Source of the DNA: Streptomyces griseomycini | GTDB lineage: Bacteria > Actinomycetota > Actinomycetes > Streptomycetales > Streptomycetaceae | Reading direction: 5' to 3' | Assembly (NCBI RefSeq): GCF_014203535.1 | Contig: NZ_JACHJI010000001.1 | Location: forward strand, 620,001-684,000 | Length of the DNA: 64,000 bases | Shown: piece after piece, positions 17,905 to 27,527 of the stretch | How the letters are laid out: each line of letters opens with the position of its first letter | Position numbering within the stretch: the first letter of the stretch is position 1 | The notes under the pieces: generated by a model | Told to the model about the DNA's origin: nothing | What the model saw: the letters and a program-made list of their open reading frames with translations, nothing else | Database searches by the model: none | Program-made: the position numbers and the translations under genes

Positions 17905-19044
17905 TCACACCCCGGAGGAGACCTCGGTCTTCGTGCCCGCGCCTCCCTCGGCCTCCGCCAGCCGCTTGTTGCGGCGCACGGAGGACCAGAAGGAGGCGCC
18001 GATCAGGATGACGCCGATGGAGCCGGTGATGAGCTCGTTGATCTCGTACCGGATGGTGACGAGCAGGATCATCGCCAGGGCGCCGATGGCGTAGTGCGCG
18101 CCGTGCTCGAGGTAGACGTACTCGTCCAGGGTGCCCTGGCGGACCAGGTAGACGGTGAGCGACCGGACGTACATGGCGCCGATGCCCAGGCCCAGGGCCA
18201 TCAGGACGATGTCGTTGGTGATGGCGAAGGCGCCGATCACGCCGTCGAAGGAGAAGGACGCGTCCAGCACCTCGAGGTAGAGGAACATGAAGAACGCGGC
18301 CTTGCCGGCCAGGGCGACCGCCGACTTCGGCTTGCCCTCGCGTGCGGCCTTCTCCTCCTCCTCGTGCTCGCGCTCCTCCTCCTCTTCGAGCTTGTCCTCG
18401 AAGAAGCCGGACAGGCCGCCCACGATCAGGTAGGTGATCAGGCCGGCGACGCCCGCGAGCAGGACCGTGGAGGACTTGTCGACGTGCGCGCCGCCGTGCT
18501 GGTGGGCGTGGGTGGCGAAGGCCATGGCGGAGATCATCAGGAAGATCAGCGCGATGCAGACCGACAGCATGTCGACCTTGCCGAGCTTGGCCAGCGGGCG
18601 CTCCAGCCAGCCGAGCCACTTGATGTCCCGGTCCTCGAAGATGAAGTCCAGGAAGATCATCAGCAGGAACATGCCACCGAACGCGGCGATCGCCGGGTGG
18701 GCGTCGGTGACGAGTTCCTGGTAGCGGTCCTTGTCGCTGAGCGCGAGGTCGACGGCCTCGATCGGACCGAGCTGGGCGCTGACGGCGACGATGACGACGG
18801 GGAAGACCAGCCGCATGCCGAAGACGGCGATCAGAATGCCGATGGTGAGGAAGATCTTCTGCCAGAAGGCATTCATCTTCTTCAGGATCCCGGCATTGAC
18901 CACCGCGTTGTCGAAGGACAGCGAGATCTCGAGGATCGAGAGGATCGCCACGATTCCGAAGGCGGTCCACCCCCCGAAGAGGATCGCTGCGACCAGGCCG
19001 AGCGCGGTGACCGCGAACGACCAGCCGAAGGTTTTCAGAACCAC
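17905..19044 (-). CDS. TerC/DUF475 family integral membrane protein
   Basis: A 379-residue polytopic membrane protein of the TerC superfamily, DUF475 branch. Conserved intramembrane acidic motifs are LEISLSFDNAVVNAGILKKM (~38) and LEVLDASFSFDGVIGAFAIT (~262), the paired SFDN/SFDG elements that likely bind metal. A cytoplasmic loop at ~210-240 is almost purely charged (FEDKLEEEEEREHEEEEKAA). A His-rich stretch ATHAHQHGGAHV lies in a loop at ~177. TerC is thought to form a membrane platform for TerD-type proteins and Mn or other metal handling. It lies in the same direction as, and upstream of, the TerA-like gene, downstream of two terD genes. Confidence 0.88.
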   Translation of the reverse strand: MVLKTFGWSFAVTALGLVAAILFGGWTAFGIVAILSILEISLSFDNAVVNAGILKKMNAFWQKIFLTIGILIAVFGMRLVFPVVIVAVSAQLGPIEAVDLALSDKDRYQELVTDAHPAIAAFGGMFLLMIFLDFIFEDRDIKWLGWLERPLAKLGKVDMLSVCIALIFLMISAMAFATHAHQHGGAHVDKSSTVLLAGVAGLITYLIVGGLSGFFEDKLEEEEEREHEEEEKAAREGKPKSAVALAGKAAFFMFLYLEVLDASFSFDGVIGAFAITNDIVLMALGLGIGAMYVRSLTVYLVRQGTLDEYVYLEHGAHYAIGALAMILLVTIRYEINELITGSIGVILIGASFWSSVRRNKRLAEAEGGAGTKTEVSSGV

Positions 19045-19094
19045 TGGCTACCCCATGGTGTGTGTACGGGTCTCCCCCGCTGCCGTGATCGGCT

Positions 19095-19670
19095 TTACGA
19101 AACGTTGACTCCGAAGTCTAGAGCGATGCCCCGGAGTCCTGACGCGTACCCCTGCCCCACCGCCCGGAACTTCCATTCGCCCTGGTAGCGGTAGAGCTCA
19201 CCGAAGATCATCGCGGTTTCGGTGGAGGCGTCCTCGCTGAGGTCGTACCGGGCCAGTTCCTGGCCGTCCGCCTGGTTGACCACGCGGATGAAGGCATTGC
19301 TGACCTGGCCGAAGGCCTGGCCGCGCTCGTCGGCCATGTGGATGGAGACCGGAAAGATGATCTTGTCGCACTGGGCCGGCACCTTGGAGAGGTCGACCAG
19401 CAGGGACTCGTCGTCGCCGTCGCCCTCGCCGGTGAGGTTGTCACCGGTGTGCTCCACCGAGCCGTCCGGGCTCTTGAGCTGGTTGTAGAAGACGAACCAC
19501 TCGTCGCCCATGACCCGGCCGCCGCTGCACATCAGCGCGCTGGCGTCGAGGTCGAAGGGGGCTCCGGTGGTGGAGCGCGCGTCCCAGCCGAGCCCGACCA
19601 TCACCTGCGTGAGGTTCGGCGCGGCCTTGGACAGGGAGACGTTGCCTCCCTTGGCGAGCGTGACGCCCAT
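19095..19670 (-). CDS. terD: TerD family calcium-binding stress protein (copy 1)
   Basis: A 191-residue TerD protein of standard length: [15 protein letters not shown] start, [33 protein letters not shown], the acidic loop [13 protein letters not shown] expected to bind calcium, and the end [20 protein letters not shown]. TerD proteins confer resistance to tellurite and other stresses and in S. coelicolor affect development. The open frame continues upstream, but the ATG at 19670 matches the family start. It is a tandem paralogue of the next gene (137-base gap), very similar along its whole length, and is followed by terC. Confidence 0.92.
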   Translation of the reverse strand: MGVTLAKGGNVSLSKAAPNLTQVMVGLGWDARSTTGAPFDLDASALMCSGGRVMGDEWFVFYNQLKSPDGSVEHTGDNLTGEGDGDDESLLVDLSKVPAQCDKIIFPVSIHMADERGQAFGQVSNAFIRVVNQADGQELARYDLSEDASTETAMIFGELYRYQGEWKFRAVGQGYASGLRGIALDFGVNVS

Positions 19671-19807
19671 GATGCTGGTCCCTCCCCGGTCGGTGTTCCT
19701 CAGGTGGTCCTGCACGTCCGGCGCCGCACGTAAACCGTGCGGCGCCGGGCGGTTGCGGCCGTGCGGGGCGGCCGGACCCGGGCGTGCCCGCCCGGGGCGT
19801 GGCCGTC

Positions 19808-20383
19808 TCAGACGTTCACGCCGAAGTCCTGCGCGATGCCGCGCAGGCCGGAGGCGTAGCCCTGGCCGATGGCGCGGAACTTCCACTCCGCGCCGTGCCG
19901 GTACAGCTCGCCGAAGACCATGGCGGTCTCGGTGGACGCGTCCTCCGAGAGGTCGTAGCGCGCGATCTCGGCGCCGCCGGCCTGGTTGACGACGCGGATG
20001 AACGCGTTGCGCACCTGGCCGAAGGACTGCTGGCGGTTCTCGGCGTCGTAGATCGAGACCGGGAAGACGATCTTCTCGACGTCGGCCGGGACGGTCGCGA
20101 GGTCGACCTTGATCTGCTCGTCGTCGCCCTCGCCCTCACCGGTGAGGTTGTCACCGGTGTGCTCGACCGAGCCGTCCGGGCTCTTGAGGTTGTTGAAGAA
20201 GATGAAGTGCTGGTCGCTGGCGACCTTGCCCGCGTTGTTCAGCAGCAGCGCGCTGGCGTCCAGGTCGAAGTCGGTGCCGGTCGTGGTGCGGACGTCCCAC
20301 CCCAGTCCGATGATGACCGCGGTCAGGCCCGGCGCCTCCTTGGTCAGCGATACGTTGCCGCCCTTGCTGAGGCTGACTCCCAC
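19808..20383 (-). CDS. terD: TerD family calcium-binding stress protein (copy 2)
   Basis: A 191-residue TerD protein, tandem paralogue of the gene at 19095-19670: [38 protein letters not shown], the calcium loop [13 protein letters not shown], and the end [20 protein letters not shown]. All acidic ligands of the family are intact. It is the first of three minus-strand ter genes (terD-terD-terC). The 113-base upstream gap to the peroxiredoxin gene probably holds the operon promoter. Confidence 0.92.
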   Translation of the reverse strand: MGVSLSKGGNVSLTKEAPGLTAVIIGLGWDVRTTTGTDFDLDASALLLNNAGKVASDQHFIFFNNLKSPDGSVEHTGDNLTGEGEGDDEQIKVDLATVPADVEKIVFPVSIYDAENRQQSFGQVRNAFIRVVNQAGGAEIARYDLSEDASTETAMVFGELYRHGAEWKFRAIGQGYASGLRGIAQDFGVNV

Positions 20384-20496
20384 GAGTCCTCCATTGGTGT
20401 CCGGGGGCGGGAAGCCCCGTAGTGCGTTGGATGTCGGATCAACGATTCGATCCTAGTGACGGGTTCCCGGTGCCCGCAGGCCCCGGAGGGGAACAA

Positions 20497-20955
20497 TCAC
20501 AGGGTGTCGAGCGCCTTCACGTACTCGTTCAGGTCACGGGCGTCCGGCAGGGCGTTGACGACGGTCCAGCGCACGACGCCCTCCTTGTCGATGATGAAGG
20601 TCCCGCGCACGGCGCACCCCTTGTCCTCGTCGAAGACGCCGTACGCGCGCGAGACCTCGCCGTGCGGCCAGAAGTCGCTGAGCAGCGGGTACTCCAGGCC
20701 CTCCTGCTCGGCGAAGACGCGCAGGGTGTGGATGGAGTCGTTGGAGACGGCGAGCACCTGGGTGTCGCGGCCGGAGAACTGCGGCAGGTTGTCGCGGACC
20801 TCGCACAGCTCGCCGGTGCACACGCCGGTGAAGGCGAACGGGTAGAAGAGCACCACGACGTTCTTCTCGCCGCGGAAGTCGGACAGCCGCACGGTGGCGC
20901 CGTGGTTGTCCTTGAGCTCGAAGTCGGGGGCCTTGTCGCCGACCTGGATCGCCAT
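20497..20955 (-). CDS. AhpE/AhpC-TSA type peroxiredoxin
   Basis: A 152-residue thiol peroxidase that reduces peroxides with an active-site Cys. The catalytic motif is [20 protein letters not shown] (~38-57): the peroxidatic Cys is in TGVCT, and a second Cys five residues later resembles the AhpE arrangement. The thioredoxin fold is otherwise standard ([37 protein letters not shown]). It follows the DUF3052 gene in the same direction with a 114-base gap. The electron donor is not evident. Confidence 0.92.
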   Translation of the reverse strand: MAIQVGDKAPDFELKDNHGATVRLSDFRGEKNVVVLFYPFAFTGVCTGELCEVRDNLPQFSGRDTQVLAVSNDSIHTLRVFAEQEGLEYPLLSDFWPHGEVSRAYGVFDEDKGCAVRGTFIIDKEGVVRWTVVNALPDARDLNEYVKALDTL

Positions 20956-21069
20956 CGTCGTGTTCGTCCCTTCGGGGGGGGTGGATCGCTCACCCCAACC
21001 CTACGCAGGGAGCACGGCAGGCCGGCGGACGGGCCGACGCGGACACGGTCGGCCCGTCCGGGATGTGAT

Positions 21070-21507
21070 CTACCGCTTGGACTTGGCGGCCTTGGGCGTC
21101 GCCAGGCGGCTGCCGCTCCAGTCCTTGCCCACGCTGACGCTCTTGGACGCCGTCAGCCCTGCCGTGGTGGCGGCTTCCGAGATGTCGCTCGGCTCCACGT
21201 ACCCCGCACGGCCGGTCTTCGGCGTGAACAGCAGGATCGCGCCGCCCTCTTCGATGTACGTGGTGGCATCCACCAGCGCATCCGTCAGGTCGCCGTCGTC
21301 GTCGCGGAACCACAGCACAACGGCGTCAGCCACGTCGTCGTAGTCCTCGTCGACCAGGTCGCTCTCGATGACGCCTTCGATGGCCTCGCGGAGCTCCTGG
21401 TCGACGTCGTCGTCGTAGCCGATCTCCTGGACCACCTGCCCGGGCTGGAACCCCAGCCTGGCGGCAGGGTTCGTCCGCTCCTCCGCGTGGTCCGCGGTCG
21501 CGCTCAC
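21070..21507 (-). CDS. DUF3052 family protein
   Basis: A 145-residue protein of actinobacterial family DUF3052. The core is AARLGFQPGQVVQEIGYDDD then LREAIEGVIESDLVDEDYDD and VLWFRDDDGDLTDALVDATT, ending with a basic tail (KAAKSKR). It is acidic, soluble and of unknown function. The frame is open to 21600, but the GTG at 21507 has a perfect AGGAGG site 6 bases upstream. It is divergent from aceE; in Streptomyces the DUF3052-aceE neighbourhood is conserved. Confidence 0.85.
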   Translation of the reverse strand: MSATADHAEERTNPAARLGFQPGQVVQEIGYDDDVDQELREAIEGVIESDLVDEDYDDVADAVVLWFRDDDGDLTDALVDATTYIEEGGAILLFTPKTGRAGYVEPSDISEAATTAGLTASKSVSVGKDWSGSRLATPKAAKSKR

Positions 21508-21908
21508 GGGTTGCCTCCTGATCATGTCTTGGGAATAACTCAGCCACGCGCGTGCGCGAAGCATTGGCCGTAGTCCACACGGGCGGGACGGATCGCGCAA
21601 GTACCCGGCCGTCCAGACCGCCGAAACGGTGACGATCCCGGCCGGGTCACCGCAACTCCAGGCACACCATCATGGTCCACAGTGACGCACCCCACACCTT
21701 TGTGCCCCCTTTGGGCGTTTGGGAACCGTCTTCGGGAACGAGAGTCGTATGTACGTCCACGGGTACGGGATCCGGGGGAGACCTCCGGGTTACCTCTCGG
21801 TAGAGATGACGTTTACGGTCCCGAGGTGGACCATGGGGAACGGCGCAGACCCGGCTGCATCAGCGACACAGCGGCCCTCCCACGGCCCTCTGACAGGTAA
21901 GGAACAGC
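21508..21908 (+). promoter_or_regulatory. Intergenic region with the aceE promoter
   Basis: This 401-base gap separates the divergent DUF3052 and aceE genes and holds no gene I can support. Its sequence is less G+C-rich than its surroundings around 21680-21760. Two GGGAAC words (21721-21726 and 21734-21739) lie 13 bases apart; the second is followed by 14 bases and CGTC (21754-21757), which resembles an ECF sigma-factor promoter. That reading is weak. AGGTAAGGA just before 21909 is the ribosome site. Confidence 0.35.
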
Positions 21909-24656
21909 GTGGCTTCCGCATCCGATCGCAACCCGATCATCATTGGCGGCCTTCCGAGTCAGGTTCCTGACTTCGACCCCGAGGAAACCCAGGAGTGGCT
22001 CGACTCCCTCGACGCCGCCGTCGACGAGCGCGGCAGGGAGCGGGCCCGCTATCTGATGCTGCGGCTGATCGAACGGGCCCGCGCCAAGCGCGTGGCCGTG
22101 CCCGAGATGCGCAGCACGGACTACGTCAACACGATCCCCACGCGCGCGGAACCGTTCTTCCCGGGCAACGAGGAGATCGAGCGCAGGATCCTCAACGCGA
22201 CCCGCTGGAACGCCGCGGTGATGGTCTCGCGCGCGCAGCGGCCCGGCATCGGGGTCGGCGGCCACATCGCCACCTTCGCGTCCTCCGCGTCGCTGTACGA
22301 CGTGGGCTTCAACCACTTCTTCCGCGGCAAGGACGAGGGCGACGGCGGCGACCAGGTCTTCTTCCAGGGGCACGCCTCCCCGGGCATCTACGCCCGCGCG
22401 TTCCTGCTGGACCGGCTGGGCGAGCGGCACCTGGACGGCTTCCGCCAGGAGAAGTCGAAGGCGCCGTACGCCCTGTCGTCGTACCCGCACCCGCGGTCGA
22501 TGCCGGACTTCTGGGAGTTCCCGACGGTGTCGATGGGCCTCGGCCCGATCGGCGCGATCTACCAGGCGCGGATGAACCGCTACATGCACGCGCGCGGCAT
22601 CGCGGACACCTCGAGGTCGCACGTGTGGGCGTTCCTCGGCGACGGCGAGATGGACGAGCCGGAGTCGCTGGGCCAGCTGTCCATCGCCGCCCGCGAGGGC
22701 CTGGACAACCTCACCTTCGTCGTCAACTGCAACCTGCAGCGCCTGGACGGCCCGGTGCGCGGCAACGGCAAGATCATCCAGGAGCTGGAGTCGATCTTCC
22801 GGGGCGCCGGCTGGAACGTCATCAAGCTGATCTGGGACCGCACCTGGGACCCGCTGCTCGCCCAGGACCGGGACGGCGTGCTGGTCAACCGGATGAACAC
22901 CACGCCGGACGGCCAGTTCCAGACGTACGCCACCGAGTCCGGCGCCTACATCCGCAACCACTTCTTCGGCGACGACCACCGGCTGCGCGCGATGGTCGAG
23001 AACATGACCGACCACCAGATCCTCATGCTGGGCCGCGGCGGTCACGACCACCGCAAGATCTACGCGGCGTACAAGGCGGCCGTCGAGCACAAGGGCCAGC
23101 CGACGGTCATCCTCGCGAAGACGGTCAAGGGCTGGACGCTGGGCCCCAACTTCGAGGGCCGCAACGCCACGCACCAGATGAAGAAGCTGACGGTCGACGA
23201 CCTCAAGCGCTTCCGGGACCGGCTGCACCTGCCGATCTCCGACAAGGACCTCGAGTCCGGACTGCCGCCGTACTACCACCCGGGCCGCGACTCGGAGGAG
23301 ATCCAGTACATGCACGACCGCCGCAAGTCGCTCGGCGGGTACGTGCCGACGCGCGTGGTGCGGTCGAAGCCGCTCGCCCTGCCGGACGACAAGGCGTACG
23401 CCACCGTGAAGAAGGGCTCGGGCCAGCAGTCCATCGCGACGACCATGGCCTTCGTCCGGCTCCTCAAGGACCTCATGCGGGACAAGGAGATCGGCAAGCG
23501 GTTCGTGCTGATCGCGCCGGACGAGTACCGCACGTTCGGCATGGACTCGTTCTTCCCGAGCGCGAAGATCTACAACCCGCTGGGCCAGCAGTACGAGGCG
23601 GTGGACCGGGACCTGCTGCTCGCCTACAAGGAGGCCCCGAACGGGCAGATGCTGCACGACGGCATCTCCGAGGCCGGCTGCACCGCGTCCCTGATCGCCG
23701 CCGGCTCGGCGTACGCCACGCACGGCGAGCCGCTCATCCCGGTGTACGTCTTCTACTCGATGTTCGGTTTCCAGCGCACCGGCGACCAGTTCTGGCAGAT
23801 GGCCGACCAGCTGGCGCGCGGCTTCGTGCTGGGAGCGACCGCGGGGCGCACGACGCTGACCGGTGAGGGTCTCCAGCACGCGGACGGCCACTCGCAGCTG
23901 CTGGCGTCCACCAACCCCGCCTGCGTCGCGTACGACCCGGCCTTCGGGTACGAGATCGCGCACATCGTCAAGGACGGCATGCGCCGGATGTACGGCGGTG
24001 ACGACGAGCACCCGCACGGCGAGGACGTCTTCTACTACCTGACCGTCTACAACGAGCCCATCCAGCACCCGGCGGAACCGGAGAACGTGGACGCCGAGGG
24101 CATCGTCAAGGGCCTCTACCGCTTCAGCGAGGGCACGGGCGGCTCCCTCCCGGCGCAGATCATGGCCTCCGGCGTCGCGCTGCCGTGGGCGATCGAGGCG
24201 CAGAGGATCCTCGCCGCGGAGTGGGACGTCAAGGCCGACGTGTGGTCGGCGACCTCCTGGAACGAGCTGCGGCGCGAGGCGGTGGCCTGCGAGGAGCACA
24301 ACCTGCTGCACCCGGAGGAGGAGCAGCGCGTGCCGTACGTGACGCGGAAGCTCGCCGGGGCGCAGGGACCGGTGGTGGCGGTGTCGGACTGGATGCGGTC
24401 GGTGCCGGACCAGATCGCGCGCTGGGTGCCGGGGACGTACCAGTCGCTCGGCGCCGACGGCTTCGGCTTCGCGGACACGCGCGGGGCGGCCCGGCGGTTC
24501 TTCCACATCGACGCGCAGTCGATCGTGGTGGCGGTGCTGACGGAGCTGGCCCGGGAGGGCAAGGTCGACCGGTCCGTGCTGAAGCAGGCCATCGACCGCT
24601 ACCAGCTGCTCGACGCCTCCGCGGCCGACCCGGGCGTGGCGGGCGGCGACGCGTGA
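21909..24656 (+). CDS. aceE: Pyruvate dehydrogenase E1 component (homodimeric type)
   Basis: A 915-residue thiamine-diphosphate enzyme that decarboxylates pyruvate and acetylates the lipoyl E2 subunit, feeding acetyl-CoA into the TCA cycle and fatty acid synthesis. Full length for the homodimeric AceE family. The substrate channel region [20 protein letters not shown] (~117), the ThDP motif [20 protein letters not shown] to [16 protein letters not shown] (~244-293), and the transketolase pyrimidine domain ([20 protein letters not shown] ~537; [20 protein letters not shown] ~617) are intact. The GTG at 21909 follows AGGTAAGGA. It stands alone, so E2 and lipoamide dehydrogenase lie elsewhere. 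Confidence 0.97.
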   Translation: MASASDRNPIIIGGLPSQVPDFDPEETQEWLDSLDAAVDERGRERARYLMLRLIERARAKRVAVPEMRSTDYVNTIPTRAEPFFPGNEEIERRILNATRWNAAVMVSRAQRPGIGVGGHIATFASSASLYDVGFNHFFRGKDEGDGGDQVFFQGHASPGIYARAFLLDRLGERHLDGFRQEKSKAPYALSSYPHPRSMPDFWEFPTVSMGLGPIGAIYQARMNRYMHARGIADTSRSHVWAFLGDGEMDEPESLGQLSIAAREGLDNLTFVVNCNLQRLDGPVRGNGKIIQELESIFRGAGWNVIKLIWDRTWDPLLAQDRDGVLVNRMNTTPDGQFQTYATESGAYIRNHFFGDDHRLRAMVENMTDHQILMLGRGGHDHRKIYAAYKAAVEHKGQPTVILAKTVKGWTLGPNFEGRNATHQMKKLTVDDLKRFRDRLHLPISDKDLESGLPPYYHPGRDSEEIQYMHDRRKSLGGYVPTRVVRSKPLALPDDKAYATVKKGSGQQSIATTMAFVRLLKDLMRDKEIGKRFVLIAPDEYRTFGMDSFFPSAKIYNPLGQQYEAVDRDLLLAYKEAPNGQMLHDGISEAGCTASLIAAGSAYATHGEPLIPVYVFYSMFGFQRTGDQFWQMADQLARGFVLGATAGRTTLTGEGLQHADGHSQLLASTNPACVAYDPAFGYEIAHIVKDGMRRMYGGDDEHPHGEDVFYYLTVYNEPIQHPAEPENVDAEGIVKGLYRFSEGTGGSLPAQIMASGVALPWAIEAQRILAAEWDVKADVWSATSWNELRREAVACEEHNLLHPEEEQRVPYVTRKLAGAQGPVVAVSDWMRSVPDQIARWVPGTYQSLGADGFGFADTRGAARRFFHIDAQSIVVAVLTELAREGKVDRSVLKQAIDRYQLLDASAADPGVAGGDA

Positions 24657-24699
24657 GGCGTCACGGGCCGTAGGGCCCCACCGCTCACGGACCGACGGC

Positions 24700-24727
24700 G
24701 GACGGCGGCCCCACGGGGCCGCCGTCC
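24700..24727 (+). terminator. aceE terminator hairpin
   Basis: A 12-13 bp G+C-only stem (24700-24712 with 24715-24727) lies 43 bases after the aceE stop. The central C-G pair probably opens to give a 4-base loop. Confidence 0.7.
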
Positions 24728-25182
24728 GGCGTTTCCCGTCCTGCCCCAGGGCCGGACCCGCTCACCGGCCCGCCGGGAGCGGCGCACCCGGGGCTCCCGA
24801 CCAGGCCGGCCGCGCCGGAGGTGGGGCGGGCGAGCCGGGGGCGTCCGTCCGCGCGTCGGGGGACGCGGCGGGGCGGGCGTTCACGCCGACGACCACCGCG
24901 GGGCACGGCGGCACGGCACCGACCACCGGGCCGGGGCGGACGCCCGCGATCGGGCCGACGCTCCGCGGGACCGCGCTGCCCGGTGTCGTCGCCGCGCACG
25001 TCGCGGCCCGGTCCGTCGCGCGGTTCGGGAGGGACGAGGAGGAGGGGCGCCGGCGGACGGCGGCCGTCGAGGCGCTGCCGGAGGAGGCCGGGCCCTGCGG
25101 GGAGAGAGATCGCGGCGCCGGGGCGGCCGACGGCGGGCCGGGTCACGGAGCGGACCGGCCGAGCGCCGCGCGGACCGGCAGG

Positions 25183-25219
25183 AGCGAGGGCCTCCGGCGC
25201 CCCACCGGAGGCCCTCGCT
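25183..25219. terminator. Hairpin terminator before the DUF4190-like gene
   Basis: A perfect 15-bp stem (25183-25197 with 25205-25219) with a 7-base loop lies 11 bases past the stop of the minus-strand DUF4190-like gene, so it most likely ends that transcript. Confidence 0.8.
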
Positions 25220-25230
25220 CGTTCCCCGGG

Positions 25231-25536
25231 TCAGAACATGCCGTACCCGGGGGTCGCTCCGGCCAGCCAGATGACGGCCAGGAGCGTGTCGATGGCACCC
25301 AGGACGAGGGCGACCACGGCCGTCACCGGGCGGGAGCCCGCCCAGCTGCGGCCCATGGCGAGCCAGCCGCAGACGATCGCCGCGGGGCCGAGGACGATCC
25401 CCAGTACGAAGAACCCGGCGACCGCGCAGATGACTCCGATGATCCCGAGCGTCGCGCGATCCGGCCCGGTCCGTGACCACGTCCGGCCACGTGAGCGGGG
25501 GTGCCTGCGCGTTCCGTGTCCGAAGCTCGCCATCAT
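25231..25536 (-). CDS. Small DUF4190-like membrane protein
   Basis: A 101-residue membrane protein. A basic N terminus (MMASFGHGTRRHPRSRGRTW) is followed by two hydrophobic segments (LGIIGVICAVAGFFVLGIVL and AVVALVLGAIDTLLAVIWLA) separated by GWLAMGRSWAGSRP, the usual layout of DUF4190-type proteins in actinobacteria. The ATG at 25536 has GGGAG 5 bases upstream. Longer in-frame starts at 25587 and 25743 give Arg-rich extensions without family character. Function unknown. Confidence 0.65.
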   Translation of the reverse strand: MMASFGHGTRRHPRSRGRTWSRTGPDRATLGIIGVICAVAGFFVLGIVLGPAAIVCGWLAMGRSWAGSRPVTAVVALVLGAIDTLLAVIWLAGATPGYGMF

Positions 25537-25698
25537 CAACTCCCTTGGTCCCTTGCTCTGTTGGGACCTTCTCGGGTTCGTTGTCATGGCGGGTACCCCC
25601 GCTTCGGCCGTGAATTCACGCGGTGCGGACGGCAGTAGGCGCGCCGCCCCCCTCCGGCAGCGCGCCCCGGCCGCTGTCCTCCAGGCCCTGCGGAGGAC

Positions 25699-25756
25699 GT
25701 GACCCACTGTGACCTGCGGCGCCCTCCCAGGGGGAGGGGTCACCGCGTGGGTTCAC
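25699..25756 (-). terminator. Composite inverted repeat after the MFS gene
   Basis: Nested inverted repeats (GTGACCCAC at 25699-25707 with GTGGGTTCAC at 25747-25756; GTGACC at 25709 with GGTCAC at 25738; CCCTCCC with GGGGAGGG in the centre) can form a long branched hairpin about 40 bases past the stop of the MFS exporter gene. Confidence 0.5.
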
Positions 25757-25796
25757 CCTGATGAGCGAACCCGGTCCCGTGCGACCGTGCGTGGCG

Positions 25797-27416
25797 TCAG
25801 ATGTGGCCGACACCCGCGCCGGCCTCGGCGTTCTCACCGCGCTTGGTGAGGAACGCGACCAGCACCGCCACGACGGCGACTCCGGCGGCGACCAGGGACG
25901 CCAGGCTCATGCCGGAGATGAAGGTCTCGTGCGCGACGTCGGTGATCTTCGCGGCGATCTCCCCGGGCGTGCCCTCGGCCACCGGTGCCACACCGACCTG
26001 GACGGCCTCGGCGGCCCGGTCGGCCTGGTCCGGGGGCAGCGGCGGAAGCCCGGCGTCCGCCCAGTTGCCCTCGAGGTCGCTGTCGACCTTCGAGGCCATC
26101 ACCGCGCCCAGCACCGCCGTACCGAGGCTGCCGCCGATCTGCATGGCGGCCTGCTGGAGACCGCCGGCGACGCCGGACAGCTCCAACGGCGCGTTGCCCA
26201 CGATGACCTCGGTGGCGCCGACCATGACGGGCGCGAGGCCGAGGCCCAGCAGGGCGAACCAGAGCGACATCACACCGCTGCCGGTGTCCTTCTCCAGCGT
26301 CGACATGCCGTACATGGCGAGCGCGGTGAGGGCCATGCCGCCGGCCAGCGGGATGCGGGGACCGGCCTTGGTGATCACCGCGCCCGCGAGCGGCGAGCCG
26401 ACGATCATCATGCCGGTGAGCGGCAGCAGGTGCAGGCCGGCGTCGATCGGGCTCATGCCGTGCACGTGCTGCAGGTAGAAGGTGACGAAGAACAGGCCGC
26501 CCATGAAGGCGATGGCCATCAGGACCATCAGCACGACACCCGCGGACAGCGGGACGGAGCGGAACAGGGCGAGCGGGATCAGCGGCTCCCTCACCTTCGT
26601 CTCCCAGAGGGCGAAGAGCGCGAAGCCGACGACCGAGCCGACGATGAACGACCAGGTCTCGAGGTCGCCCCAGCCCCACTCCGGAGCCTTGATCAGGGCC
26701 CAGACGAGGCAGAACGTCGCGGCGGACAGCAGGGCGATGCCGGGGACGTCGAAGGAGCGCGGCGCGTTCTCCGCACGGTGGTCCAGCAGGATCCACACGC
26801 CGAGGGCGACGGCGAGGACGCCGACCGGCACGTTGATGAAGAACACCGACTGCCAGTTGACGTGCTCGACGAGCACGCCGCCGAGGATCGGGCCGCCCGC
26901 GGTGGAGGCACCGATGACCATGCCCCAGATGCCGATGGCCATGTTGAGCTTCTCGGCCGGGAAGGTGGCCCGCAGCAGGCCGAGCGCGGCCGGCATCAGC
27001 AGCGCGCCGAACAGGCCCTGGAACACGCGGAAGACGACGACCATCGCGATGCTGCCGGACAGCCCGATGGCGGCGGAGGAGACGGCGAAGCCCGCCACGC
27101 CGATGAGGAAGGTCTGCCGGTGGCCGAACCGGTCACCGAGCTTGCCCGCGGTGATCAGGGAGACCGCGAGGGCGAGGAAGTAGGCGTTGGTGATCCACTG
27201 GAGCTCCGACAGGGAGGCGCCCAGATCGTCGCCGATGGCCGGGTTCGCGATGGCCACGATGGTGCCGTCCAGGGCCACCATCATGACCCCCACGGCGACG
27301 GTGATCAGGGTGAACCAGGGATGCCCCCGCAGCCCTGCGCCCGGCGTCGCGTCCGGCGGGGCCCCCGGCTCCCGGTCCCCCGGCCCCGCCTTGTCGATGG
27401 TGGTCTGACTAGTCAT
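25797..27416 (-). CDS. DHA2-family MFS drug exporter (EmrB/QacA type)
   Basis: A 539-residue transporter of the 14-helix DHA2 group, expected to expel drugs or toxic metabolites in exchange for protons. It begins with a Pro/Gly-rich cytoplasmic segment, then helix 1 motif VAVGVMMVALDGTIVAIANP (conserved LDxTIV), the loop GDRFGHRQTFLIGVAGFAVS, and motif C GPILGGVLVEHVNWQSVFFI. The ATG at 27416 is preceded by TAGCCT and 7 bases, indicating a leaderless mRNA. It is divergent from a TetR gene; two imperfect palindromes in the gap, one covering the -10, suggest repression by that TetR protein. Substrate unknown. Confidence 0.9.
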   Translation of the reverse strand: MTSQTTIDKAGPGDREPGAPPDATPGAGLRGHPWFTLITVAVGVMMVALDGTIVAIANPAIGDDLGASLSELQWITNAYFLALAVSLITAGKLGDRFGHRQTFLIGVAGFAVSSAAIGLSGSIAMVVVFRVFQGLFGALLMPAALGLLRATFPAEKLNMAIGIWGMVIGASTAGGPILGGVLVEHVNWQSVFFINVPVGVLAVALGVWILLDHRAENAPRSFDVPGIALLSAATFCLVWALIKAPEWGWGDLETWSFIVGSVVGFALFALWETKVREPLIPLALFRSVPLSAGVVLMVLMAIAFMGGLFFVTFYLQHVHGMSPIDAGLHLLPLTGMMIVGSPLAGAVITKAGPRIPLAGGMALTALAMYGMSTLEKDTGSGVMSLWFALLGLGLAPVMVGATEVIVGNAPLELSGVAGGLQQAAMQIGGSLGTAVLGAVMASKVDSDLEGNWADAGLPPLPPDQADRAAEAVQVGVAPVAEGTPGEIAAKITDVAHETFISGMSLASLVAAGVAVVAVLVAFLTKRGENAEAGAGVGHI

Positions 27417-27428
27417 GTTTTCGAGGCT

Positions 27429-27478
27429 AGTGACAGCCACTGACACTTGACAAACCAATTCACCAGTCAGTAACTGAC
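27429..27478. promoter_or_regulatory. Two TetR-type operator candidates
   Basis: AGTGACAG-CCA-CTGACACT (27429-27447, arms match 7 of 8) and GTCAG-TAA-CTGAC (27466-27478, perfect arms) share the GnCAG-N3-CTGnC core and have centres 34 bp apart. The first touches the proposed -10 of the MFS gene (AGGCTA at 27424-27429 on the plus strand). The second lies 50 bases before the tetR start. Confidence 0.55.
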
Positions 27479-27527
27479 ACGACATGCACCTATAGCCTGA
27501 GCAGGAGGAACGGTTCGAGGAGGAGCG

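Larger units (their letters stand above)
24657..25230. other. Gene-free gap with two terminators
   Basis: These 574 bases hold the aceE terminator (24700-24727) and another strong hairpin (25183-25219). Open frames cross the middle (about 24750-25180), but none has a start codon with a ribosome site or a recognisable domain. The stretch is very G+C-rich and may include an eroded gene. I see no supportable feature in it. Confidence 0.6.

Noticed and set aside
11270..20383. Calling the Ter locus a dedicated tellurite-resistance determinant
   Set aside because: Ter families are widespread in actinobacteria without tellurite exposure, and the linked enzymes point to a broader stress function, so the substrate claim is not supported.
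21813..24506. An 897-codon open frame on the minus strand opposite aceE
   Set aside because: It mirrors aceE, which is unmistakable, and shows no domain of its own.
24750..25180. A possible gene in the gap after aceE
   Set aside because: One plus-strand frame stays open with reasonable third-position G+C, but it has no start codon, no ribosome site and no recognisable motif.
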